Of a DNA stretch of 64,000 bases, positions 1 to 10,344 are shown in pieces. The stretch's first letter is position 1; every line of letters starts with the position of its first letter. Position numbers and translations under genes: made by a program. A model generated the notes under the pieces. The model did no database searches and was not told where the DNA came from. It saw only the letters and a list, made by a program, of their open reading frames with translations. The stretch spans positions 224,856-288,855 of the forward strand of contig QNGE01000293.1 of NCBI GenBank assembly GCA_008508345.1, in the 5' to 3' direction. This DNA is from Paragonimus westermani (lineage: Eukaryota; Platyhelminthes; Trematoda; Plagiorchiida; Troglotrematidae).

Positions 1-497
1 TGCACTAACCTGCACTCCTATACTGCAACGCTTCTTGTATTACGCTTAAGAAATCTTTCTCCTTAGTTTAGATCTCGTCATTGCAGCCTCTCTCTGTTTA
101 GTTTCTGAGAGATAAGAGTTTCCTTTCCTTATTAGCCAATCAACTGGCTAACCAGCATTGGCCGGCTGGACAGAAAGGCTCCACTGGCACACCTGCCGGT
201 CTTATTGCTTCGGGTTTACACTGGATATGTGGTGTGTGGGTGGAACTGCGATTGGTGCAGCGCAAGCCAGTTGCAGTGATGGCTAAGCGCAGGCGTCCTT
301 TGGCTTTGGTCACTGTGACAGGCTAATCCGAATCGGATGCCGCCAACCGTGTGTGTGTTAAACCTGCGACGTGTAGATAGGCTACCAATAGGATGTATAG
401 GTTCACGGTTCACCTGAGGTCACTGTGTGACGATCCCAGGTGCAAACAAGGACAGATGGTTATTGTGTTGTGTGTTTGTGTGTGTACGTGCGTGTCA
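1..497. other. Unassigned left edge, possible 3' tail of Penelope-like element
   Basis: This stretch follows, on the minus strand, the end of the GIY-YIG frame of the Penelope-like element and may be its 3' tail. A 65-codon open frame on the minus strand (413 to 216) is rich in Ser, Thr, Arg and His and matches no domain I know. A GT-rich run lies at about 455-495. I see no host gene here. Confidence 0.3.
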
Positions 498-945
498 TTA
501 ATCTACATGCCTGTAGACCGCTCGGGATGGTTGGTGACAGGGGTGCCGTAAACCTTTTCTACGCAGTGCCACTGTTGTCCACCCAACAAATCTTGTAAAC
601 AGCGGACAATTCCAGACCACCGGACCGTTCACCGCTTGTGATGTACCATCGATCATCAAGGCTTCTGCCAGTAGACGTTCTCTGCGGTTACGGAAACCAC
701 CTTTTAGCACAGTCAGATGGTCGAAGTCAACTTGATGTTGGTTGAGGAACGCGCATGCAGCAATGGTTGGATCATGTTCTAATTTCCGGAGTTGCTGAGC
801 GTCGGTAGGAGGCTTCTTATCAAGCCTTACGTGTTCTTTAGTACGTACTTCCAGCCGCCGAGCGGTCTGTCCAATGTACGAGGCTTGACAGTCTTTACAT
901 TTAATCCGGTAAATACAGTCTGATTGCTCCAGAACTGTTCGTTTG
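498..945 (-). pseudogene. GIY-YIG endonuclease domain of Penelope-like element
   Basis: The minus frame from about 945 to 498 stays open and encodes a GIY-YIG nuclease domain: CIYRIKCKDCQASYIGQTAR supplies the IY and YIG motifs with the following arginines. A later RERLLAEALMI segment supplies the usual catalytic glutamate, and an AVNG further on supplies the usual asparagine. In Penelope-like elements this domain nicks the target and sits at the C-terminus of the RT protein, exactly as here. It begins right after the RT frame, shifted, so the fusion protein is broken even though the domain itself looks intact. Confidence 0.78.
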
Positions 946-947
946 TC

Positions 948-1690
948 CTATAAGTTAACCAACGTATTCCTTAAAGTGTCGGTGACCTTAAACGCCACTC
1001 TGATATTGTACTGATTAAAGATCTGTCTAAGATCCCCCGATGTATGCCTTACGTACGGAATAACAATAATCGATAGCCAGTTCCTGTGCTCGTTGATTTT
1101 GTTGCAATGTAGCTCCCGACCTGAACACCGAATCTTGTCACAGTAACCGCTGGCCTTCAGTGTCGATTTTATATTTTCGTATTCTTTCGACAGTTCGTCC
1201 TGGGAGCTGTTTAATAGCAAGACCCAGTGAAACAAGCTGGATGCAACTGCTTTCATAGTGTACATGGGTTGTTCGGAACCAAAACAAAGGTAACTTTTAG
1301 AATGGGTGTCCTTTCTGTGCATGCTTGTGTCCAGGTCACTGCCGGCTCTTCTGCGTATTGTGCAGTCTAGAAAACTCAGTTGATGGTCCACTGACTCGCG
1401 CTCAATGGTAACTTTTATGTGCTGATGAACGGAATTTATGTGCCCCATGAATTTATCAATAGTTTCTCTACGTATCACTACCAGCGTATCATCAACATGC
1501 CTCACCAAATTCTAGGTGGATCAGGAAAGATGGACAGCAACTTTTTCTCTAGATCTTGCATGAACAAGTTAGCAACTGTGGGACAGATGGGTGAGCCTAT
1601 CGTCATCCTGTCTTTTTGCTGATAGAAGATCCCGTAAGCAATGCTCCGTAGCTTCCATAACCTGACTAACTGATTTCATTGGTCAACCAA
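948..1690 (-). pseudogene. Penelope-like RT, palm and thumb (3' half), frameshifted
   Basis: Reading leftward, the frame starts with a motif-B-like segment (YQQKDRMTIGSPICPTVANL), which in Penelope-like RTs precedes the catalytic palm. After a stop and frameshift near 1508 it continues as HVDDTLVVI, the motif C equivalent (normally YVDD, here HVDD). Then come the conserved SFLDCTIRR and the DTSMHRKDTHSKSYL block typical of the Penelope thumb. The open part is 187 codons (1508 to 948). It is followed at once, in another frame, by the GIY-YIG domain. The one clear frameshift and the missing upstream part make it a pseudogene. Confidence 0.75.
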
Positions 1691-1758
1691 AAAAGCGACT
1701 GTTTAACTTTAGGCATACGAGATACCATTGTCCAAACCGTAATAAACCCGTCAGACGG

Positions 1759-2480
1759 TGCACTCTCAGGAGCTGAAAGTACTGTTGAGCAACGGGTTGA
1801 ATTTCGACGTCAGCCATAGACCTCTAAATGCACTGGAAGTGATTCCGGTAGTCGAGGTGCAACTGCAGATGTTACCAATCGATGACGTGAACAGAGCTTG
1901 GGCACAGATCGCCAGGATTATTAAAAATCAGGAAACCTAACCAAGTAACCTGAGTACCAAGGAGTAAGATACACTCAAAATGTTGAGGTCTGATCAGTCG
2001 GTAATTATCACAACAGCAGGCAAAGAGAACCAATTGGTCATTCTGGACAAGGCAGATTACGAACACATTTCAGATGGTCTGTACGTCATAATTCCAGTGG
2101 AGAAACGGCGCTTCGAAAGATGAAAATCGGCCTGGATAAGTCACTCTGGTTAGCCCTATATCCAAAAACAGCATTAGCTCCGAGGTTTTACGATTTACCA
2201 GAAGCACAAACCTGGGATACTACGGCGGCCAACTGTTGACCATCCAGGAACCCTAACATATACCCTAGCCAAATTTTTGTCTTGTATTCTCAAACCTCCT
2301 GAAAAGTTCACGGACTATTCTATTCGGAATTCCACGCAAACTGGTTACCAAACTGAAGGAACTTAGCTTAAGCCCGGATGAATGACCGGCAGCTTTGATA
2401 CTGTTGTTCACCAAGACTGCATTGTGGGAAAGTCTGAATGTAATTCTTAGTTGAACGAACAAGTTTATCAGTGAATTAGG
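1759..2480 (+). pseudogene. Penelope-like RT amino-terminal half, inverted and decayed
   Basis: On the plus strand, an N-terminal block LLSNGLNFDV is followed by LRSDQSVIITTAGKENQLVI and LDKADY (1983-2090), the signature of the Penelope RT start (usually a charged VVILPADKG-type motif). Further on come PRFYDLPEAQ, a T-Y-x-L-A-K-F-L segment near 2258, and a KLKELSLSPDE segment leading to SFDTVV (motif A, normally SFDVVSLFT). The reading frame changes several times and contains stops. The piece ends near 2480, where gypsy RT sequence begins. It complements the minus-strand RT half at 948-1690. Confidence 0.68.
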
Positions 2481-2487
2481 TTATAGA

Positions 2488-2829
2488 AACTACGGACCAG
2501 GGCATTTACAGTTGTGGACTTACGGTCCGGATATTGACAGGTTCCAATCAAACATCGGACCGAGATAAAACAATCCTCACAGTGAGAGAAAAACAGTACC
2601 GCTTCAAACTTACGGCGTTTTGACTGTCCGTTGCCCTTTCTCATTCAGACGACTGATGCTCAAGGTGTTGGACGGATTCAACAATACTGTCGTCGATGGG
2701 GACGATACCGTCATTTACATCGCGGACGAGACAGAACACACAGTACAAGTTTCAGCGTTGCTGCAGAAGATTGAACCAACCGGTCTACGGATCAATAGCT
2801 CAAAGTCTCACTCGCGAAACAAACGGTAG
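2488..2829 (+). pseudogene. Gypsy family 1 reverse transcriptase fragment
   Basis: An AFTVVDLRSGY block (RT motif A, where gypsy elements have FTKLDLRSGYWQ-like sequence) starts near 2499 and carries a stop at the position of the usual tryptophan. After a frameshift, SFRRLMLKVLDGFNNTVVDG and DDTVIYIADETEHTVQVSAL represent the segment with the catalytic aspartates. Here the YxDD box reads DGDD. LRINSSKS follows, where gypsy RTs have LxxNxxKC. No intact frame remains. Confidence 0.75.
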
Positions 2830-3069
2830 TACTTCTCGGTCGGTCAGGGTGAGGTTCAGCCACTACTCGGGATGCTGATGACGTTCGACGCTAGCCCGTT
2901 GCCAACAACGAAGAGGACGTTGTGATAGTTCCTCGGTCGCGTTGGGTTCTACATTCGCTTCATCCAAAAGTTCCATGACCTCGCGAGCCCATTATACGAA
3001 ATGCTTAAAAAAGATTGCCAGTTCCATTGGTCAGAGAAAGCCAATTAAGCGCTTGTCGAAATCCGATAA

Positions 3070-3438
3070 GTGATTAAGAAAGGACATCCGACCTTGAAAT
3101 TGTCAGTGACCGGACACATCCTTGTTATCACAACGGATGCGAGTGATGTAGGAATCGGAGCGGTACTAAAGCAGGAAGGCGGTAATGTGGAGTATGCCAG
3201 TCGGGTAATAACTCCTGCTGAACGAAACTACTCGAAAACAGAGACCAAGTGTTTAGAAATCGAGTGGGCGTTTGAAAAATTGAGGCCATATTTGCTCGGC
3301 CGACGTTTCCACGTGGAGTCCGGTCACAAACCGTTGAGGTGGATTAAATCGGCGAAAGAGGCCCGAGGAAAACTGGCTCGTTGTGCGTTACAACTACAGG
3401 AGTACGACCTCACAAATAGCTATGTACCTGGAAAATAG
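3070..3438 (+). pseudogene. Gypsy family 1 RNase H
   Basis: A 122-codon open frame. ITTDASDVGIGAVLKQEGG contains the first catalytic aspartate, and NYSKTETKCLEIEWAFEKLR the catalytic glutamate. RPYLLGRRFHVESGHKPLRW is where active copies have TDHKPL; the aspartate is replaced (SGH), so the enzyme should be inactive. It ends with the usual LTNSYVPGK linker (normally xxYxPGK), then stops. This is the best preserved piece of the element. Confidence 0.85.
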
Positions 3439-3570
3439 AACCATGTTCCCGATTTGCTTTCCTAAACGCAGTAACTGGATGAGGTCCATAAGGACGTGAT
3501 CGGAGTCAACAGTGTTGAACCGGAGAGCAATCTCCGAAGGTTACAAACAGCATAGAAGACGGATACGGCA

Positions 3571-4114
3571 ATGCGGTTGGTGACTGGCCAATTTCCGTCT
3601 GAAGGACAACCGCCAGAAGAGGAGGGGAAGGCAGGAGTGAACTCTTCAAGATTGCACTGGTTTGACTTGAGGTTAAATAGTGTCAGAATTCCGAGGTACC
3701 AGTTGCGGGAGGGAAGAAACGTGCCGGTTACGCCGGCGGAGTTGAGGGCGAAAATTGTAAAGGAATGTCATCAGCTGGTTCACACGAGATGTCATCGAAC
3801 CTATGAAATGCTGAAGCAAAGGGCATACTGGCCGGGAATGAAGAATGATGTTCACAATCATGTGCGAACGCGCCAGCGTGGGGGCAACAGGACTCGGATT
3901 TAGGAAGTTCCTGGCAAGGTGGAGGGGACTGTATGTGGTATTGGAACATCACGGCTCAGTGTATGTGATTAAGAATGAGAAGAATCAGCATCGAGTGCAC
4001 GGGAGCTGGCTTTGTAAATGGTATGACACTCCGATCGGAAGAGAAGGCACATCAGGTGCATTAATGTTACCGAAGGCCGGTACGTGGACGATTAAAAGAA
4101 AAGATATAACCTGA
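3571..4114 (+). pseudogene. Gypsy family 1 integrase, zinc-binding and C-terminal ends only
   Basis: The first frame (to 3903) holds an integrase zinc-binding region: TPAELRAKIVKECHQLVHTR and RTYEMLKQRAYWPGMKNDVH, with the histidine half of the HHCC motif. The frame then jumps to another (about 3890-4114), giving GFRKFLARWRGLYVVLEHHG and SVYVIKN, the C-terminal DNA-binding region seen in gypsy integrases. The DDE catalytic core that should separate them, about 150 residues, is absent, so a deletion has fused the two ends. Confidence 0.74.
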
Positions 4115-4157
4115 AAAAATTTCGCTGACGCTGGCAAAATCTTCGTGGGAGGAGGAG

Positions 4158-4467
4158 TGTAGTGAGGACTGACGGTCGCACTATACTACTCACATCACCA
4201 CTATTCGACAGTGGAGAAAGAACATGGATTTCGATGTCGAAATAACCGCGGGAAATATAATATGAGGTACATCGGAGTGCGACATCACACGAAATCGTTC
4301 TTACTACATAAAGGAACTGAGCATTGGCGTCCGTGGCAACCGTGACTTTCTGAGACCAGTGATGTACGCAGATGAGTGATTTTGTTTGTGGTCCCGTTGA
4401 GACGCATAACCCATGTATTGGTTTCCCGAACAAACGACCATTGTTCCATCCGCGTTCTTGGCACACA
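4158..4467 (+). repeat. 3' LTR of gypsy family 1 element
   Basis: The LTR starts TGTAGTGAG directly after a polypurine tract (GGGAGGAGGAG at 4147-4157) and ends near GGCACACA at 4467. Its start and internal words (CGCACTATACTACTCACA and CACCACTATTC) are shared with the two solo LTRs at 26514-26834 and 58172-58493. It has diverged from them, especially in the middle. Confidence 0.72.
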
Positions 4468-4479
4468 ATAATGCGATCA

Positions 4480-5680
4480 CTTACATACTATGTTCCATTA
4501 AACATTGAGTAGTTTGCGTCGTAATTTTGCTTGTATTTTTCACTGGTTCATGTGTACGTTCCTTGCTGACAGTGACATTCGTCAGATTCAGGAGATATTC
4601 ATCGAAGCGACAGCCGATTGCGGACTTACTTAGTGTACAATGTCCGTATGAGACAATATGCAGTGCCATATATGAAAAAAATCGTACCACTTTAAGTGCA
4701 CTGACATACCTGAAGACCAGTATCAACCGCCGGCATCTAGTGTTGCCTTTCGCTGCATAAGTTGCAAGCCTAACGACGGCAGATCACGAAAAGTGGGCGG
4801 GCGGACGAAACCTTCAGCTGTTAGTGTGAAACTCACCTTGACTATAAATCTTAATTCCTTTCACTGGGCTTGAGGTGGGTGAATGTCAAAGGAATCAATC
4901 TGAAATGGAACTGGGATTAGGGTCTTTAAATAAATACATAACCCTGGCTCTGCAAGGAGTTGCAGACACCAATAAGGTGATAGCTCCGTCAACTGGACAA
5001 TTAGGGGAGGCTGTGACAATGATAGAATGCAGGCTGTCAGGGTGGAGGTTATGGTGTGTGGACGTCGTCTCTACCCCTCATGCGGCCCATCACGTGACAA
5101 GCCGTCTCGTCTGGGTGACGCTCGCCGACCCAATCAGCACATGCGCGCCGACACATTCAGCGGTCCGAAAGCTCCCTCCACATCCGAACGCGCACAGTCA
5201 CCACCTGCACACTCAGCCAATTGGAACGCTCCAACTGGATGTGATTCGGTGCGTCGGTACGCGGGCCCACGTGACGCGGTTGGACCTGGACAGGAATTGT
5301 GATCAGCACAACCGAACAGGACAAGACACGGTCCAGACGGGCACTACTACCTTGACTACCTTGAGCATGCGCATCAATCCTAACAATAAAGGTCCAAACC
5401 ATTGACGACCTTTTAATTGACTGCGATTGAGATATCGTTGTTTGTTAGTGGGTATTCAAGCTATCACGGCTAAGAGTTCCGCTACATTATTGACGAGCAA
5501 TCTACAGCACACCACAGCTGCGTCCATCGTCTTTAATGATACGATTACAGTTCAATCAGAAGCGTCTTGATAACATTGCTGTCACTGGCCCAACAGATGT
5601 CAATTCGACAAGCCCTTCGTGGCTCAAGCACCAGTGGAACGAATGGTGATTGGCGCCTATCTGTCCCACACTCCCTAACC
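4480..5680. other. No recognisable gene; GC-rich block 5040-5400
   Basis: Open frames exist in the GC-rich block (for example plus 4875-5405), but they are low complexity, overlap on both strands and match no family I know. An AATAAA at about 5383 closes the block, which could be the end of an element or LTR on the plus strand. No LTR partner was found. Confidence 0.35.
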
Positions 5681-5689
5681 AATTACTTT

Positions 5690-5880
5690 ACGTGCTGCCA
5701 CCTTCAAAAGTGCTTGTAACCCGAAATACAATGAAGTCGCGTGTAGATGGCCTCCGGTTTCCCACTTCTGCTGCGTCGAGGCTAGCATTGGACTCGTACT
5801 AGCTCACTAACCGTTATTAGTCCCACGATTATTCCATCGATGTCCCCACAACCGTTCCTCTAACTGAGCTAGCTAGATCG
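5690..5880 (+). repeat. Interspersed repeat R1, copy 1
   Basis: It shares an ordered set of words with 19185-19540, including CCGAAATACAATGAAGTCGC versus the same phrase with a few changes, then CACTTCTGCTGC, GATCGG and TAGTCCCACGA-like segments. No coding content is evident. The class is unknown. Confidence 0.5.
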
Positions 5881-5889
5881 GCTTTGGTA

Positions 5890-7190
5890 TCTCGTTTTTT
5901 CTCAGATGTCACAAACCCTGTACTCGCAACCAGACTGAGCTCCCAGCCCACTACAAAGTTGCTTCACATTCTAGTAACATTACTTGCTATACTCAGTCCA
6001 GCAAAAGTGTTTGAAAAATTGCCGGTTTTAAAATCCACCTCTATCAACTTAAAAGACATCTGACTTGATCGCTGTTCACAAAAAATAAATGTGGTCGGTA
6101 ATTACAAACTAAATCGTAAATAAAGACGTAGAGATGAGGACTGTAGTTTTAGTTTTCACCTCTGCATTGTCTATCCAGGAACTTGTGACTGTAGTAGAAT
6201 GTGAGGACGCCATATTTTTTGATGTCTGCCAAGTGACTGACTCAACAAACGTGTGCATAAGGTGTAGGAACAAAGCGGTATATCACGTCGTCATTCTTGT
6301 TATATCCCGCAAAGACCACTTGGCGATCGCTCTCAATACTCCTACTACCAAGAATTCAAGACTGAAAGAGCACATTGGGATCACTATAACCGACTCATAA
6401 AATCTTTCATTGGTCCGTCTCATTGGGCAATTCCATTGAAGTTCCGCCCTCAGCAAATGCGGCAGCAAAATTCTACTGAGGTGAAAGCATCCAGTCATCA
6501 TCGAAAAGTGAGGAGCCTGAAGGCGTCAAAATTTGCAACATAAAATGCCATTATAAATACGTTATAGATACGCACGGAGGCAACGTTTAGATAGAATTAC
6601 GTTATGACGCAGTTGAAACCGCGACCGTTCGATCCGTCTGGGTATGGGTGGTAGGAAGTGGCAATCACAGGGCCTTGTGAGCACAAAAGCGCCTTGTTCA
6701 GGCTTTTCAGTTGTGTTACGAACGCTGCATCCATGTTAACCTATGTCGCGACTGACCTAAATTGATCTTGTCACTTATGGTATTCGCTTCGTCTTGACAA
6801 AAATGTTTCACCGAGATTTTATGTACTTGTCCTGGTTATGAAAGAGCCCAAACGAGCTTGTTCACCACACCGTTTTTCTGATGACCACTCTGGGGATTTT
6901 CAATCACTTGGAGTTATCTACAGCTCCCATGGCCTTCTTTGGTTGCACTTCTCCAGATCACTTAAAAACATCACCAGATTCCCTTCTACTTAGGATGCAG
7001 TTAGATACGTAATCCCACCCTGTTCTTGGTGCTTGTTGTAGTTCTCAAAAGCGGTGCTAAACAATGTTCTCAATGACCGTCATTCAGAGTAACAAGTTCC
7101 CGCTTGGGTCTGAGTAAGACAAACTAATGAGATTCCAGAGATTTAGCCCTAGGCCTCGAACCCGTGAATTAATCGTTGGAAACTTCTTGC
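5890..7190. other. No recognised feature
   Basis: Only short open frames (the largest is 88 codons, plus 6134-6400). I see no domain, RNA or terminal repeat. A reversed tRNA B-box-like word occurs near 7150 without an A box. Confidence 0.4.
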
Positions 7191-7196
7191 AGATAT

Positions 7197-7262
7197 GCAC
7201 GTGACATGGGAGTTAGTGCGCTGGCATCCCACCTGGAGGTCGGGGGTTCGAGTTATGTAGCC
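7197..7262 (+). repeat. tRNA-like SINE head or tRNA relic
   Basis: A tRNA-like order is visible: an A-box-like GTTAGTGCGCTGG, a CCCACCTGGAGGTCG middle, then GGGGGTTCGAGTT, a B-box-like T-arm. The 3' half of the T stem is lost (GTTATG instead of a pairing strand) and no acceptor stem can be drawn. A functional tRNA is unlikely; a Pol III-derived repeat head is more likely. Confidence 0.45.
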
Positions 7263-9340
7263 GCTATGTTGTCATCACAATACTCTCAAAACGTGCAGTA
7301 ATACAAAATCATTTCTGTACAGAATCAACGAAGCAAATAAAGAATCAAAGCCGATGATCGGAAACGAATGACACGGGTTGGAATGTCCTGGAAAATTCGC
7401 CTCAAAATATACTATAACCATTTAGTTCAACGACAAACAATAAGGGACGTGGAATACTCTGTCGAATCGTACGGTTATTCGTCGAGCTCAGTTTTTTCTC
7501 ATCAGCATTTTGTAGTTTTACAGCATATTGTAGGTGATTGTTCTGCAGGTTCGTGTATTCGGATCCATCGGTGAATAAGTTGTAGGTACCTATATGAACT
7601 GGGATACCATGGTTAATTCGAGAGAGCGTGGAGATGCGTGAAACGAGACGATTGCTCTTAATAGCATTGCTTGCACGATATCACTTTTAGGCCAATGGTC
7701 ACCACCTGAGAACGTAAAAGCTCGTCATGCCAAGGTTGTTTGATTTGTACCCTTTATTGGTAACGTTGTCCTGTATGCTTTGTAAGACCTACGATGAGTG
7801 GTTGTTGTTTGCACGTGCTAAGTTTGGATTAGGTCATTTCTGACCGTTAGTTTTCGATCGATTCTCGCATTTCCAAGTGTGCTGCTTGTTGTCCTTATCA
7901 CTAGAAGGTTAATGGTTGAAAATCTGTAAGCCGTGGCCCGGGTAGATCAGTAGATGTTTATGTGTGAAAAACGCAAGATATACGTTGTAACAACTGAGTA
8001 GCGTGAACGGGAAATAAAACCTCAGCTTCCAGAACGTGGTCAGACTGGCCCTAGCGTCGATCAGGCTTGTCTAATCATGTAGTCAGTCAACTGACCGAAA
8101 GATTGACGTGCACAAATTATCTAAAGCTCGGCCGCTCGCACCACACGTTACCGAGTGTACATCATTTCAAGTATCAGCGGTCTATAGCGTTTATATGAGT
8201 ACTGCCCGAGCTGAAATTGAAGGTGATGTAAATTCATTTGAGAAAATTCTATTTACACTCGTGTTTTCACAAGTCATGTGCATTAAAATTTCTCAAAATT
8301 TTCTCAACACTACTGAGAGGAGCCTGCAGTCTTGCTGAAGAGGATAGATAGCCCAACCAAACATTTTCATTCGGCCTCGTTCCAGTCAATAAAAAAAGTC
8401 ACCCTAAATACTAATTCACGCGATAAATATCTTGCTCACCATACCCTCCGCAACACTGATCTATGTGCAATCATGTAGAAGAGAGCACCGATTGAAATTT
8501 ACATAGAGCAGCATCTAACAAATACACCCGCTGATGTGTGTAGAAATTGTCATCCGTTTGTGAAACTCTGGAATAACAGTCCAGAGTGACTCGGTTTGTT
8601 CCAACGGTGCGCGGAATAGGGTACAGACAGAGGGACGGGTTCCGTAGGCGTCAGACTGAAGCCGATCAATCTTCTTGAAACTTCCCACACTCCACTGTTT
8701 CCGAATATCATAAGACAAGAGAGGAGATAATGACAGGAGTCAAGATAAAACTGACACGATTCTTACTATTTTCCGATAGAATTAACGATAGCTATAATCT
8801 GAAATGATGTGTTAGTAGTCGGAAAATGTCAACCACCAGAACAATAAGACAACTTGCTACAGATTACACTAACGAAGAACAGTGGACTTCGTTTGCACGT
8901 AGTAATGACAGGAGCTTTGTCAAGTTTTCCGCGAAGTCTACTGCGACAAAAAAGGAGAGATGCTTTTAGATGGGAGCTGACAGAACCTAAGCTGCATTCC
9001 AATAACTAACTCCAATGGCCATATGTCAAGCTTGTAACCAGTATTTTGTTTCTTGCGTATGACACTAAAACGGTATTTATTACAATGACAAAGTTCTCAC
9101 CACCATACCTAACCACCTAAAGTTAATCGTACAGAACGTTCGGCAACGGTTGTGCATCAAAGTATAGTGCCTTCGATAAAAGACACCCTAAGAAACCTAC
9201 CGCAGCTACGGGTTGATGTCTAATTCGGTTAATTTGGACAAACTGTCAACACCATCGAATGTTGTTTACAGAATATCTACTCGATTCAATTGATCATAGT
9301 TGAACGTAGGAATCTGATGCAGTAGTAGAAGTTCGTCGCT
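7263..9340. other. No recognised feature
   Basis: AT-rich sequence with only short open frames (76 codons at most). No protein domain, RNA gene or clear repeat was recognised. Confidence 0.4.
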
Positions 9341-9342
9341 TT

Positions 9343-9593
9343 GGATTGTTTCAAAGTGAACACCATCCACGCTCAATCGTAGTTTTCACATTCCGATAAG
9401 TCTTTCGGGTGCCCCACTTTGAAAAGAAACAGTGTGCTCAAGTTTTGCTCTTATTAACAGTCATTAGTAGTGCACCGGAGTTTGTACTCTGACCATCATG
9501 CTTTTGAGACTAACGTATTAACCACAACGCTACTAACCTCACAAAAGGCTTGACCGATTAATCAAACCCAGACGCTCAACCACAACCTCCTGT
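9343..9593 (-). repeat. tRNA-related SINE-like repeat S1, minus copy
   Basis: The minus-strand copy is the near-perfect reverse complement of 9930-10166, so the two make inverted arms of about 240 bases. Shared words include CACGCTCAATCGTAGTTTTC, GTGCACTACTAATGACTG-type sequence and CTAACCTCAC. The strand is set by comparison with the fuller plus copies at 9830 and 29567. Confidence 0.78.
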
Positions 9594-9599
9594 GAGTGG

Positions 9600-9775
9600 T
9601 TTTCAGTTTGTTCGACCCGAGCAAGGAGATGTACTACTGATGAGCTTCAATAAGAGTAAAACCCGAGTCCAATGCTTCTTATCAAAATGGGTTAGTTTAA
9701 AGGCTATTTGAATGCCAAGACTGCGATCAAGTATGGATGGTGTTCACTCTGAAATAAACCAAGTCCTCGAACTTC
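9600..9775 (+). repeat. S1 repeat, truncated plus copy
   Basis: This is a diverged 3' part of S1. It contains GAGCTTCAATAAGAGTAAAA, then CCGAGTCCAATGCTTCTTATC, and ends GAAATAAACCAAGTCC, matching the tail of the copy at 29567-29936. It lies between the two inverted arms. Confidence 0.62.
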
Positions 9776-9829
9776 TACTACTGATTCAAACCATGCTCAG
9801 CTAGTTCAACGAAGACTTCAGCTTTACTG

Positions 9830-10168
9830 AGAAATCCTGATCGCGGGTTTATCGGTTGGATAGCACGGGGTGATTCTGCTCACTCTATTTTCGAAATGAT
9901 AGGGCAGGCTGAACACAATTCACAGAAGGTTGTGGTTGAGGGTCTGGGTTTGATTATTCGGTCAAGCCTTTCGTGAGGTTAGTAGCGTTGTGGTTAATAC
10001 GTTAGTCTCAAAAGCATGATGGTTACAGTACAAACTCCGGTGCACTACTAATGACTGTTAATAAGAGCAAAACCTGAGCACACTGTTCTTTTTAAAGTGG
10101 GGCACCTGAAAGACTTATCGGAATGTGAAAACTACGATTGAGCGTGGGTGGTGTTCAGTTTGAAATCT
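9830..10168 (+). repeat. S1 repeat, fuller plus copy
   Basis: It starts with ATCGCGGGTTTATCGGTTGG, as does the copy at 29567. A tRNA-related middle follows (GTTAGTAGCGTTGTGGTTAA as A-box region; the B box is decayed), then the tail ending GGTGTTCAGTTTGAAAT. Its last 240 bases pair with the minus copy at 9343-9593. The internal Pol III-like promoter lies in the middle of the unit rather than at its 5' end, which is unusual for a simple SINE. Confidence 0.72.
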
Positions 10169-10344
10169 GATAAGGCTGAGTGCCCTTTAATCTTTGTAAG
10201 TCGTTGGTTGGTATATTTTACAACACAGCAAAATTGCCCCAATAACTTCTACGTTCAGACTACGCGGTCTGACCATAGGTGTTTCAGATAACAACCGCAC
10301 TGACAGTAGTTCCTTTTACATTGTACGTTCTGTGAGCTTACTGA

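Larger units (their letters stand above)
498..2480 (-). mobile_element. Penelope-like element with inverted 5' half
   Basis: Two pieces of a Penelope-like retroelement lie head to head. The minus-strand piece (about 1690 down to 498) carries the reverse transcriptase from motif B onward plus the C-terminal GIY-YIG endonuclease. The plus-strand piece (about 1759 to 2480) carries the RT amino-terminal part up to and slightly past motif A. The pieces cover adjacent, non-overlapping parts of one protein, with the 5' end of the upstream piece next to the junction. This is the geometry of a 5' inversion made during target-primed insertion. Both pieces contain stops or frameshifts, so the copy is dead. 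Family assignment rests on motif recognition by eye. Confidence 0.72.
2488..4467 (+). mobile_element. Decayed Ty3/gypsy element, family 1, with 3' LTR
   Basis: In plus-strand order I see an RT fragment, RNase H, the integrase zinc-binding region, the integrase C-terminal region, a purine tract (4146-4157) and a 3' LTR starting TGTAGTGAG at 4158. There is no gag, protease or 5' LTR; the copy begins inside the RT next to the Penelope-like relic. Domain order RT-RNaseH-IN is that of Ty3/gypsy. Frames are interrupted throughout. The LTR is related to the solo LTRs at 26.5 and 58.2 kb. Confidence 0.82.

Noticed and set aside
4875..5405. 176-codon plus-strand frame
   Set aside because: GC-rich, His/Thr/Arg-rich, overlapped by open frames in two other frames on both strands, no domain. 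Not reported as a gene.
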